Source of the DNA: Terriglobales bacterium
GTDB taxonomy: Bacteria > Acidobacteriota > Terriglobia > Terriglobales > Acidobacteriaceae
Direction: 5' to 3'
DNA length: 64,000 nucleotides
Assembly: GCA_025934735.1 (NCBI GenBank)
Contig: JAICWP010000017.1
Location: forward strand, 1-64,000
Shown: piece after piece, positions 34,047-42,045 of the stretch
How positions within the stretch are numbered: position 1 is the stretch's first letter
Layout: every line of letters begins with the position of its first letter
Translations under genes and position numbers: made by a program
The notes under the pieces: generated by a model
What the model saw: the letters and a program-made list of their open reading frames with translations, nothing else
What the model was told of the DNA's origin: nothing
The model's database searches: none

Positions 34047-34298
34047 ATGCTGGTATGGGTGGCGACGTCTGCATTTCTGGGAGTGTTTCCCCTGCTGGGA
34101 ATCGGGGAACTCTACATTAACGGGCTGTCATTCACGGTGGGCGGCTTGTTCATGACCCTGATCCTGCTGGCGATGTCAGGGATCTTTTTGCAGAACACAG
34201 TTGCCGGCGTGCAGCAGATTAAGGCCGCCAAACAGGAAAAGCTTGCGCCTGAGCCATTAAGAGCGCAGGCAGTTGCCGGCACACAGAAAGGCAGTTAG
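34047..34298 (+). CDS. Small membrane protein between ABC subunits
   Basis: 83 aa with two hydrophobic helices (VWVATSAFLGVFPLLGIGEL and FTVGGLFMTLILLAMSGIFL) and a charged C-terminal tail. GGGAGG precedes the ATG. Its stop overlaps the permease start by one base (TAGTG), so it is coupled to the transporter and may be an accessory subunit. No known family is recognised. Confidence 0.7.
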   Translation: MLVWVATSAFLGVFPLLGIGELYINGLSFTVGGLFMTLILLAMSGIFLQNTVAGVQQIKAAKQEKLAPEPLRAQAVAGTQKGS

Positions 34299-35125
34299 TG
34301 GCTACTCAAAGTACAACTTATCGGGCGCCTACGCAGGCGCGCACGCTGGGCCTGCTGCCCGCCATGTCGCTGTGGTGGCGCGAGGTGGTGCGCTTTTACC
34401 GCCAGCGTGCCCGGGTGGTGGGAGTCATTCTTTCGCCGCTGCTCTTTTGGGTGGTGATCGGCTCCGGCTTTGGGACCTCGTTCAATTCCGGCAGCTCCGC
34501 CGGCGGACAGCATTACCTGGAATTTTTCTATCCCGGCGCGCTGATCATGATTGTGCTCTTCACCTCCATCTTCACCATGATGTCGGTGATCGAGGACCGA
34601 AAGGAGGGATTCCTGCTTTCGGTGCTGGTGGCGCCAGTGCGGCGCTCCGCCATCGTGCTGGGTAAGGTGCTGGGCGGTTCCACGCTGGCAGCGGCGCAGG
34701 GGTTGATCTTTCTGGTGTTCGCGCCCGCCATCGGCGTGCATTTCGGCCTGGCGCAGTTCGGGCTGTTGGTGCTGACTGTGTTCCTGGTTTCGTTTTCCCT
34801 GACCGCGCTGGGATTCGCCATTGCGTGGCCCATGGATTCAACGCAGGCGTTTCATGCCATTATCAACTTGTTTTTGATACCGCTGTGGCTGCTATCCGGA
34901 GCTCTGTTTCCGCTGTCAGGAGCATCGGGGTGGCTGCGTTGGGTGATGCGACTGAATCCGCTGACGTACGGCGTCGAGGCGCTGCGAGGATTGCTCTTCC
35001 CGGGCACCGGCTCGCTGGATTTTTCGGTGAGTACGTCGTTGCTGATCCTCGGGCTATTTACGGCGGCGATGTTCGGCCTGGCGTTCTTGATGGCGAACCG
35101 GCGCACCACAAAGCCCGCAGCATGA
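34298..35125 (+). CDS. ABC-2 type transporter permease
   Basis: 275 aa, six membrane helices, with the ABC-2 pattern FYPGALIMIVLFTSIFTMMSV and EDRKEGFLLSVLVAPVRR, then PLTYGVEALRGLLFPG. It starts at GTG overlapping the previous stop. It partners the ATPase at 32968 to export an unknown substrate. Confidence 0.88.
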   Translation: MATQSTTYRAPTQARTLGLLPAMSLWWREVVRFYRQRARVVGVILSPLLFWVVIGSGFGTSFNSGSSAGGQHYLEFFYPGALIMIVLFTSIFTMMSVIEDRKEGFLLSVLVAPVRRSAIVLGKVLGGSTLAAAQGLIFLVFAPAIGVHFGLAQFGLLVLTVFLVSFSLTALGFAIAWPMDSTQAFHAIINLFLIPLWLLSGALFPLSGASGWLRWVMRLNPLTYGVEALRGLLFPGTGSLDFSVSTSLLILGLFTAAMFGLAFLMANRRTTKPAA

Positions 35126-35256
35126 TTTTGGCCTGGGTTTAAAAGTGCATGGTTTTCAGCCGGGCCGATGGCGCGCGAACTCGCAGTACTGAAATCCGCC
35201 CGGAATAAGGCAAGAAAGGGAACGTTCGGCGCGGCTGAAGCCGCTGCCCTTCAAGC

Positions 35257-35712
35257 ATGCTCGATTACACGAACTTCCCGGCCATCAACGCCACGCTGAA
35301 CGGCACCAGCGCGGTGCTGATCGTGACCGGGCGCGGCTTGATTAAACGCGGCCGCATCGCAGCCCATCGCGCCTGCATGATCGCCGCCGTGGTGTGTTCC
35401 AGCCTGTTCCTGGTGTCTTACATCTATTACCATGCGCACGCGGGCGTAATCCGGTTTCAGGGACAAGGCCTGGTGCGGCCTGTGTACTTTTCTATTCTGA
35501 TCACCCACACCATCTTGGCCGCGATCATTGTGCCCCTGGTGATCATTACGCTAGCGCGGGCCTGGCGCGGAACCTTCGACCGCCATCGTGCCATTGCGCG
35601 CTGGACCTTCCCTGTGTGGCTATATGTTTCGATTACCGGGGTGGTGATCTATGTCCTGCTTTATCACCTCTACGCGGCCGGTTCGCTGGTCAATTTCGTC
35701 GCGCCGAAGTAG
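35257..35712 (+). CDS. DUF420 membrane protein
   Basis: 151 aa with four membrane helices and conserved histidines (KRGRIAAHRACMIAAVV, SYIYYHAHAG, ITHTILAAIIVP, FDRHRAIARWTFPVWLYV, YHLY). The DUF420/YozB family is found beside cytochrome oxidase and haem A genes and may have a metal or haem role in oxidase biogenesis. The context here agrees. Confidence 0.82.
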   Translation: MLDYTNFPAINATLNGTSAVLIVTGRGLIKRGRIAAHRACMIAAVVCSSLFLVSYIYYHAHAGVIRFQGQGLVRPVYFSILITHTILAAIIVPLVIITLARAWRGTFDRHRAIARWTFPVWLYVSITGVVIYVLLYHLYAAGSLVNFVAPK

Positions 35713-35773
35713 CCGGTTGCAGATGCTCAGAATCCTGGCTTGCGTGGTGTATGATTTTTGAGTTTAGAGACAT

Positions 35774-36058
35774 ATGTCCATCGTCCGGCTGAAAATTGAT
35801 ATTTCCGGAACGCGCGGCGACGAGGCTTGGCGTGGGCTGCGCCAGTTTGACCAGATCCAGAGCGCAGCCTTCGGGCCGCGGTTCGGCAGCAGTGGGCCCT
35901 GCCGCCACCCCCAGGATGCCCCTCACGCCAAGGGAGAGTGGATGGGCGCGGAAATCACCCTGCAGACGCCGCTGCTGGCCCAGTACGCCGTTTCTCATTA
36001 CCTGGAGCAGGACCGCGTACTCGACGCCGACGTTCTGGAAGAGGCGCAGCAGGCCTAG
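35774..36058 (+). CDS. Hypothetical protein upstream of HEAT gene
   Basis: 94 aa: MSIVRLKIDISG at the start, then EITLQTPLLAQYAVSHYLEQ near the end. No domain, membrane helix or signal is seen. It ends 8 bp before the next gene, which supports translation in one operon. The ribosome site is weak and the function unknown. Confidence 0.45.
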   Translation: MSIVRLKIDISGTRGDEAWRGLRQFDQIQSAAFGPRFGSSGPCRHPQDAPHAKGEWMGAEITLQTPLLAQYAVSHYLEQDRVLDADVLEEAQQA

Positions 36059-36066
36059 ACTTACTC

Positions 36067-36963
36067 ATGAGCAGCAATCCTCCCAACACCCCACCCGAGA
36101 CCTTTTCTGATACCACCGCGGACCAGAGTTCGCCCCCGCGGCGGCCGCGCATGTCGTTTCGCACCCGGCTGCTGTTTTTCGGCGTCGCCTGGCTGATCGT
36201 GCTCATGCCTTTCCTCTTCTGGTGGAGCACATGGTTCGGCCGCCAGCTTTCGGATGCGAAGCTGAACGAGTACCTCCACGACACCAGCAAACCGCGGCAT
36301 ATACAGCATGCCTTGGTGCAACTCTCCGACCGCATGTCGCGCCACGATCCGGTCGCGAAGAAGTACTATCCGGACATGGCGGCGCTGGCCACCAATCCTT
36401 CGGTGGAAATTCGTAACACCGACGCCTGGGCCATGGGCCAGGACACTGAAGTCCCCGAATTCCACCAGACCTTGCTGAAGATGCTGCAGGATCCTGCCTT
36501 GATGGTGCGGGGCAATGCCGCCTTGGCCCTGGTTCGCTTTGGCGATCCCAGCGGCCGGCCACAAATCGTAGCCCTGCTGCAATCCGCCAACGTTCTTGCG
36601 CCCGCGGCAGGCAAGGTGACCGACACGGCTAAAGCGGGCACGGCGGTGCGCGAAGGAGGGCTGGTGGCCCAAATCCAAAGTGACGGCCAAAGCGTGGAGG
36701 CGCGCTCCCCGCTCACTGGAACGGTGGCGGCGGTAGGCATGCCGCGCGGGGCCCAAGTCGGGGCCGGCGCTCAACTGGCGGTCATAGATCCGGGCGAAAC
36801 TCAGGTTTGGGAGGCGTTGCGCGCCTTATACATTGTGGGTACGCCTGAGGATCTGCCCGCCATCGCACGCTATGAGCACGAACAACCCGGTCTTCCCGAC
36901 CGCATCCGCCAGCAGGCAATTCTGACCGAGCATGCCATCAGGCAGAGGGCTGAAAACCGGTAG
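36067..36963 (+). CDS. Membrane HEAT-repeat protein with embedded lipoyl-like fold
   Basis: 298 aa. A Pro-rich lead is followed by one membrane helix (LLFFGVAWLIVLMPFLFWW, about 35-53), then HEAT-like helices (HALVQLSDRMSRHDP, FHQTLLKMLQDPALMVRGNAALALVRFGD). An insertion of about 70 residues (NVLAPAAGKVTDTAKAG through GTVAAVGMPRGAQVGAGA) has the two-half barrel-sandwich pattern of lipoyl/biotinyl domains. At the place of the modified Lys (ESDKA) it has SDGQS, so it cannot be lipoylated. A last HEAT unit (ALRALYIVGTPEDLPAIARY) follows. Function is unknown. Confidence 0.65.
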   Translation: MSSNPPNTPPETFSDTTADQSSPPRRPRMSFRTRLLFFGVAWLIVLMPFLFWWSTWFGRQLSDAKLNEYLHDTSKPRHIQHALVQLSDRMSRHDPVAKKYYPDMAALATNPSVEIRNTDAWAMGQDTEVPEFHQTLLKMLQDPALMVRGNAALALVRFGDPSGRPQIVALLQSANVLAPAAGKVTDTAKAGTAVREGGLVAQIQSDGQSVEARSPLTGTVAAVGMPRGAQVGAGAQLAVIDPGETQVWEALRALYIVGTPEDLPAIARYEHEQPGLPDRIRQQAILTEHAIRQRAENR

Positions 36964-37032
36964 TCGGTAGCACGCGGCTGGTCGTTTGGAGTTTCATAAA
37001 TCAGCAACTACGAGCTACTGGTTCCTCCCGGT

Positions 37033-37182
37033 CTACTGCGAAGACATAGGCGTGCCCTTAATGGATGGCGTGGGCGCAGTCTTATGGTAGCGCAGCCAGA
37101 AACCCGCCAAAACAAAAACCACAATCAGGGCGATTATGGAAGCGAGCATGATACTGCCGGGTTTGTCCGCGGTGGGTGGCAT
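37033..37182 (-). CDS. Small single-helix membrane protein
   Basis: 49 aa: a short polar start (MPPTADKPGS), one membrane helix (IMLASIIALIVVFVLAGFW), then a basic end (LRYHKTAPTP). It is too short for common gene finders, but the composition is clean. It could be a small subunit of a respiratory complex. No homologue is recognised. Confidence 0.45.
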   Translation of the reverse strand: MPPTADKPGSIMLASIIALIVVFVLAGFWLRYHKTAPTPSIKGTPMSSQ

Positions 37183-37307
37183 CAGTAGAAGTGATTAGGA
37201 TGCAGTGCTTCCGAGGCACCGCATCAGTGGCTCAAAAACTTGGATGCGGACAGGCAAATACCGGGACGTACGTTCAGGAACACTGGACAGGAGCGTGCAG
37301 ACGCGAC

Positions 37308-37691
37308 TCAGTAGGTCATGACGCCGACTTCTTTTTCCACCTCGACGGTATCTACCATGGCGATGGCGTCCCACGGGCAGCCGTCGAGGAACGAGCCGTC
37401 AGGGCCCTTGCTGGTGCACTTCTTGCAGCCGATGCACAGGATCGGGTCCACCTGGATGCGACCGAAAGGCGGGTGATCCTCATCGGCCACCCAGAACATG
37501 CAGTCTTCCACCGGGCAGTATTCCACGCAGGCGGGCGAACCGGCGCAACCAGTGCAACACTCGGTGATAACCGCCAGCTCTTTAGGCTTTTTCTTGCGGG
37601 CGGTGACTATGCCCTTGGATCGGGGCTCTGATTTCAGTTCGTCCGGCACCATGCCGGGGGCCTTGGGTTCTGTCCCGGGTACGCTCGCCAT
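37308..37691 (-). CDS. Ferredoxin-like 2[4Fe-4S] protein
   Basis: 127 aa. Two cluster regions are present, CCTGCAGSPACVEYCPVEDC and CIGCKKCTSKG...CPWDAI, in the arrangement of bacterial seven- or eight-iron ferredoxins. A basic, Pro-rich N-terminal lead of about 40 residues precedes them. The ATG at 37691 was preferred over the frame start at 37751. It lies near the activase genes, and low-potential electrons for such activases usually come from ferredoxin, so a functional link is plausible. Confidence 0.85.
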   Translation of the reverse strand: MASVPGTEPKAPGMVPDELKSEPRSKGIVTARKKKPKELAVITECCTGCAGSPACVEYCPVEDCMFWVADEDHPPFGRIQVDPILCIGCKKCTSKGPDGSFLDGCPWDAIAMVDTVEVEKEVGVMTY

Positions 37692-37798
37692 AGGTGGAGG
37701 GATTATAGCGCAGCTTGCGTAAAAGCGAGGAAAGTTTCGGGAATCAAGCACTTAGCACATAGCAGGTGGCGCTTAGCCCTTGTCTAATGGCAGATCCT

Positions 37799-38089
37799 CT
37801 AATTGCTCAGTTCAGGAGTATAGGGGGCCAGTTCCCGCTCAATGTCGGCCGGCGTGAGCTTTTCGCCTTCGTTCATTCGCTTGAGCAGGGCGTCAATGCG
37901 GTCCTTGGCCTCTTCCTTGCGGAAGTTCTTGATGAAGCCGTCGTAGAAGTGCTCGCCGGAGAGGGCGCGGTTGATCTCGTATTCCTTATTGGCTTCATTC
38001 AACTCGGTGAAGTACACCACGCGGTATTTGCCGGTGTAGGCAGTTTCACGGTAAATCTCGAACATCACCTTGTCGGCTTCCATCAGCAT
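37799..38089 (-). CDS. Conserved-looking hypothetical protein
   Basis: 96 aa, soluble and charged: ADKVMFEIYRETAYTGKYRV, YFTELNEANKEYEINRA, then a helical EEAKDRIDALLKRMNEGEKL. An ATG two codons in (MEADKV) is an alternative start. There is no recognised domain. It lies downstream of the large activase gene on the same strand, but a terminator stands between them. Confidence 0.6.
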   Translation of the reverse strand: MLMEADKVMFEIYRETAYTGKYRVVYFTELNEANKEYEINRALSGEHFYDGFIKNFRKEEAKDRIDALLKRMNEGEKLTPADIERELAPYTPELSN

Positions 38090-38114
38090 GGGACTATTGT
38101 ACCGAACAAGAGCA

Positions 38115-38270
38115 TTTCACCACAGAGACACAGAGGCGCGCAGTGGAAAATTGACGTACTTGGATCGAGGATTTCGCCCGCCACGGACCGCAGTTCAATC
38201 ATCATTTAATCAACAATCACATTCGCCCTTTCTGTGTGTCTCCCTGCCTCCGTGGTGAACGGGAGTTTCA
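38115..38270. repeat. Inverted repeat pair of a dispersed intergenic element
   Basis: TTCACCACAGAGACACAGAGG (about 38115-38135) and a related reverse copy ending CCTCCGTGGTGAA (about 38245-38260) flank about 110 bp of non-coding sequence. Such CACAGAGACACAGAGG units are a widespread intergenic repeat type in bacteria of this kind. No gene is seen inside. Confidence 0.45.
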
Positions 38271-38300
38271 AATTAAAAGGCCCGGCGTGGCCGCCGGGCC
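38270..38300 (-). terminator. Rho-independent terminator of the activase gene
   Basis: On the minus strand GGCCCGGCG and CGCCGGGCC form a 9-bp perfect stem with a 4-nt loop (38279-38300), followed by TTTTAATTT. It lies 40 bp after the stop at 38341. Confidence 0.8.
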
Positions 38301-38340
38301 CTTTATCTCGACTTCAACCCATGGCCCCAAGGTTTAAGTC

Positions 38341-41300
38341 TTAGTCGCCGCTCATCTCAACCAGCTCATCCTGCCGGGCTGCACCGCCAAGCTGGGGATC
38401 GCCGATCTGGACGAGAGTGTCGGCAGGCGCTTGCGGCCGCTCCACGTTCTTATACTTTTCGGCGGTGGCCAGCTCCTGCCGCAGCTGTTCCTCGAACTTC
38501 TTCAGCTGCTCGTCAATGGTCAGCTTCTTTTGCTTCTCTCGCACCATGTCTTCGCGGTAGCGTTTGAGGAAGTAGCCGATGGTCTCGACGCGAATCTTGA
38601 TGGACCCGCTGGGCTTATTCTCGTCAATATCCTTGAAGCAGAAGTAGGGCGTGCCGGTGTGCTCCACCACTTCTTCAATGACTGTGTAGATGGGCGCATC
38701 GTGGCCGCACTTGAAGCTGGAGAGCTCGAGCGCCACCAGGTTAGGGTGCCGGCCCACGTACTTTGCCGACCACACCTTGCGCGAGGTGTTCTCGGAGTAG
38801 GAATTCTTCCACGCATCCGTGATGTCCAGGGGATGCTGGATGAGGCCGGCCTTGACGTCGTCGCCGAAAAGTCTCCAGATAATCTCGTCATCAATCGGCA
38901 GCGAATCCTGCGAGAACACCGGGTAGCCGAGCTTCTGGAACTCCTCAAGGATCTCGTGGTTGATGCCGGGATCGTGATGATAGGGACGGCCCAGGAGCAC
39001 GATGCCCAGGCGATCCTCGGCTTCGAGCTTCTTGAGAACTTCCCGCGCCTGGCTGCGCATGATGTCATCGGAGAACTTGTCCAGCGCCTTGAACCCTTCC
39101 TCAACCGCGCGGTAATTCTCTTCCTCGCTCAGGCCCAGAATGTCCTTCCAGTCGGTAAACATCTGGCGATGGCAAATGTTGATTTTGTCGAGACCGACCA
39201 TAGTGTCCTTCCAGATGACACCTTTCTCCTTGAACAGGTCGGCTTCCTTGGTGAAGGCCGCCTTCACCGAAGCCGGTGTAGCGGTCACGGTGGGACAGGC
39301 GCGGCTGGCCTGCGTGTGCTTCAGGAAGGTGGGCAGTGAATCAATCATCGGGAAAAAGATGATGTCGAGCTGCTTCTTGGGGTGGATCACGTAAAGCAGG
39401 TTGTGAACATGCGGGATGCCAACCTTGGAGGGGAAGCAGGGATCAATGGCGCCACGCTTGGCGCCCTCCTTGTAGAGCTGCTCGCTGGTGTACTCGGACC
39501 AGATGAGGTTTTCGGCCTTGAGCCCCAGTGCCTGGAAGTAGGCGGTGAAGAAGGGCCCGCAGGAATACATGTTCAGGGCCTTGGGCATGCCGATCTTCAA
39601 CTCGGCGCGCTTCTTCATCAGCTCGGCGCGCTTTTTTTGCCCTGAGGTAATAGCGAACTTGGGCAGCGGGTCGGCCACTATCGGCGGCTCGTAGTCCTTG
39701 AAGGCCGCCTTGGCCGCCACTTCCACCAGGTTCGGGTTCTCTTTCTTAATGGCGTCAATGTTGCCCTTGATGACGCGCATCTCGTCCACGTTCTCCACCG
39801 TTCCCTTTTCGCAGGTGGCGATGATCAGGCGCTGCGCGCCTTCGGCCAGCGGCACCTTGGTCTTTGACGGCGGCTTGTAATTCGGGTTGGGTGTCACCGT
39901 CTTGACGTCAATGAAGGTGCGCAGGCACTTGTTCTTGCAGAAATAGCAGCGCGTAGCCTCGTTGCGCGTGGTGGTGAAGCTGATGGAGGCCACGCCGTCC
40001 AGGCCGATAAATTCGGTCTGCAGGCCGTTCTCCCACAAGCGCACCGCCTCGAAGGCGCAGCCAATGGCGCCCGCCTCACCGCAGTGCTGGTGGACGATCA
40101 CTTCCGCCTGCACGTCCTTGCCCTTAAAGCGCGACTCGATGAAGTCAACCTGCGACTTCACCGCTGCCAGGTTGTGCTGTGTGCCACCCTGCAGGATGAA
40201 TTTCCGCCCGATGGCCGACAAATTGGGAATCTGTGAAACGTACAGCCAAATGTTTTTAGGCAGCACGTTGCACAACCCGGCCATGATCTCTTCCGGCTTC
40301 CAGCCCTGGCGCTGGAAATCCACGATATCGGACTGCATGAACACGGCGCATCCGTAGCCGAATTGCGGGAAGGCTTTGGCGCCGAAGGCGATCTCGGCGA
40401 ACTCCTCCACCTTGAAGCCGAAGCTCTCGCAGGTGCCCTGCAGAAAATAGCCGTTGCCGGCGGAGCACTGGGTGTTGAGCTTGAAATCTTTTACGCGGCC
40501 ATCCTTGAGGATGATGATCTTGATGTCCTGGCCGCCCACGTCGCAGATGACATCGGCATCAGGATAGAAGTGCAGCGCGGCCTGGGTATGGGCCACGGTT
40601 TCCACCAGGGCCACATCGGCGCCCACAGCGTCCTTCAGGATGTCCTTGGCGTAGCCGGTGGTGCCCACGCCCAGGATTTTGATGGTCGCACCCTGGTCGG
40701 TTACCTGCTTGGCAATTTTGCCGATGACCTCCTGCGTATCCTCTATCGGATTGCCTCTGGAGAGCTGGTAAGTCTTGCAGAGAATGTTGCGGTTCCTATC
40801 CACCAGCACCGCTTTGGTGGACGTGGAGCCGCCGTCAATGCCGATGAACCCTTCCACCACCTGCCCGGGCTGGAAGGTTGTGGGCACGAACTTCTTCTTG
40901 GTGTATTTCTGCCTGAATGCGTCCAGTTCATCCGGGGTCTTGGCCAGCGCCTGGCCGCCGCCCTTCTTGGCCTTCTCGATGGCGCGGCCCTCGGTGATGT
41001 ACCACTCGAGCTTTTCGTAGCCGAGATAGACGCCCACGCCGGGGTCTTCCTGCTTGCCGAACTCAACCGCACCGATGCAGGCAAAGTACTGCGCGTTATC
41101 GGGAGTGCGCACCAGGTCTTCGGGATTCACGCCTTCGGGCAGGGGGTAATTGCGCTCTTCCCAGATTTTGGGGATGTTGTGCTTCCAGCAGTCGCGCATG
41201 CCCTTGATGTAGCAGTTGGGGCCGCCGAGCAGGAGCACCACCGGGCGCAGAGTATTGCCGCGCGTCAAAACGGAAAGGTTCTGCTGCACGATGGACTCAA

Positions 41301-41937
41301 ACAGCGAGGCCATCAGCTCCGGCGGGGACACGCCCTGCTTCTGCAGGCTGTTGATGTCGGTTTCGGCAAACACGCCGCACTTGCCGGCCACCGGGTGCAG
41401 CTTCAGCCCGTTGTAGCCCATCTGGCAAAGCTGGTCGGAGGGGATGCGCAGCTTGGCGTTGATCTTGTCAATCACCGCGCCCGTGCCGCCCGCGCACTTG
41501 TCGTTCATGGAAGGCAGCTTCTTCTTTTTGCCGGTCTCGGGATCCTCCTTGAAGATGATGATCTTGGCGTCCTGCCCGCCCAGTTCGATCACCGAACCGC
41601 ATTCCGGGTAGAGCTTCTCCACCGACAGCGAAACAGCGTTGACCTCCTGCACGAACTTGGCGCCAATGTGCTTGGAGACGGTGCTGCCGCCCGAGCCGGT
41701 GATGAACACACGAAAGTTTTCGTAGGGAGTAGCGGGAAAGTCGGCGTGGATGGCGTGCAGCATCTCCAGCGTCTTCTCCGGCTGCTTGGTCTCATGGCGC
41801 TGGTAGTCCTGCCAGAGAATATCGTCATTCTCGCCGTCAATGACGACCACCTTGACCGTGGTCGAGCCCACGTCCACGCCCATCCACAGCAGGTCGTATT
41901 TCTTTTGCGAATTCGCCTTTTCCGTTATTCCCGGCAT
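38341..41937 (-). CDS. Double acyl-CoA dehydratase activase (BadF/BadG) fused to DUF2229
   Basis: 1,198 aa. Two ASKHA ATPase modules: the first (MGVDVGSTTVKVVVIDGEN; cluster-type Cys in KCAGGTG near 147 and GKCGVFAETD), the second (IGIDGGSTSTKAVLVD; QCSAGNGYFLQ near 490 and GCAVFMQSD). The C-terminal third (from about 780; IGMPKALNMYSCGPFF, DPCFPSKVGIPHV) is DUF2229. The architecture matches YjiL-type activases, which use ATP to drive one electron at very low potential into an HgdB-like partner; that partner is the next gene upstream at 42046. The substrate is unknown. The ATG at 41937 is preferred over a GTG two codons earlier. Confidence 0.88.
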   Translation of the reverse strand: MPGITEKANSQKKYDLLWMGVDVGSTTVKVVVIDGENDDILWQDYQRHETKQPEKTLEMLHAIHADFPATPYENFRVFITGSGGSTVSKHIGAKFVQEVNAVSLSVEKLYPECGSVIELGGQDAKIIIFKEDPETGKKKKLPSMNDKCAGGTGAVIDKINAKLRIPSDQLCQMGYNGLKLHPVAGKCGVFAETDINSLQKQGVSPPELMASLFESIVQQNLSVLTRGNTLRPVVLLLGGPNCYIKGMRDCWKHNIPKIWEERNYPLPEGVNPEDLVRTPDNAQYFACIGAVEFGKQEDPGVGVYLGYEKLEWYITEGRAIEKAKKGGGQALAKTPDELDAFRQKYTKKKFVPTTFQPGQVVEGFIGIDGGSTSTKAVLVDRNRNILCKTYQLSRGNPIEDTQEVIGKIAKQVTDQGATIKILGVGTTGYAKDILKDAVGADVALVETVAHTQAALHFYPDADVICDVGGQDIKIIILKDGRVKDFKLNTQCSAGNGYFLQGTCESFGFKVEEFAEIAFGAKAFPQFGYGCAVFMQSDIVDFQRQGWKPEEIMAGLCNVLPKNIWLYVSQIPNLSAIGRKFILQGGTQHNLAAVKSQVDFIESRFKGKDVQAEVIVHQHCGEAGAIGCAFEAVRLWENGLQTEFIGLDGVASISFTTTRNEATRCYFCKNKCLRTFIDVKTVTPNPNYKPPSKTKVPLAEGAQRLIIATCEKGTVENVDEMRVIKGNIDAIKKENPNLVEVAAKAAFKDYEPPIVADPLPKFAITSGQKKRAELMKKRAELKIGMPKALNMYSCGPFFTAYFQALGLKAENLIWSEYTSEQLYKEGAKRGAIDPCFPSKVGIPHVHNLLYVIHPKKQLDIIFFPMIDSLPTFLKHTQASRACPTVTATPASVKAAFTKEADLFKEKGVIWKDTMVGLDKINICHRQMFTDWKDILGLSEEENYRAVEEGFKALDKFSDDIMRSQAREVLKKLEAEDRLGIVLLGRPYHHDPGINHEILEEFQKLGYPVFSQDSLPIDDEIIWRLFGDDVKAGLIQHPLDITDAWKNSYSENTSRKVWSAKYVGRHPNLVALELSSFKCGHDAPIYTVIEEVVEHTGTPYFCFKDIDENKPSGSIKIRVETIGYFLKRYREDMVREKQKKLTIDEQLKKFEEQLRQELATAEKYKNVERPQAPADTLVQIGDPQLGGAARQDELVEMSGD

Positions 41938-42045
41938 TGACACCCCGTTTTTGGTCGTTGGCTATTGGTCGTTGCCACGTCGCAACTCGTGCGGGACCCG
42001 GTCGTCGACCGGTCATGCGGGGCCGAGCCCCGCCCCACACCGGCT

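Noticed and set aside
35938-36066. N-terminal extension of the HEAT protein
   Set aside because: It overlaps the 94-aa gene in another frame and is Arg/Gly-rich without conservation. The ATG at 36067 precedes the membrane helix normally.
38115-38270. Possible CRISPR-like repeat unit
   Set aside because: Only two degenerate inverted copies, no direct repeat array with uniform spacers and no cas genes.
40363-41940. 525-aa open frame antisense to the large activase
   Set aside because: It is a shadow of the GC-rich activase gene. Its sequence is low-complexity His/Leu-rich with no domain.
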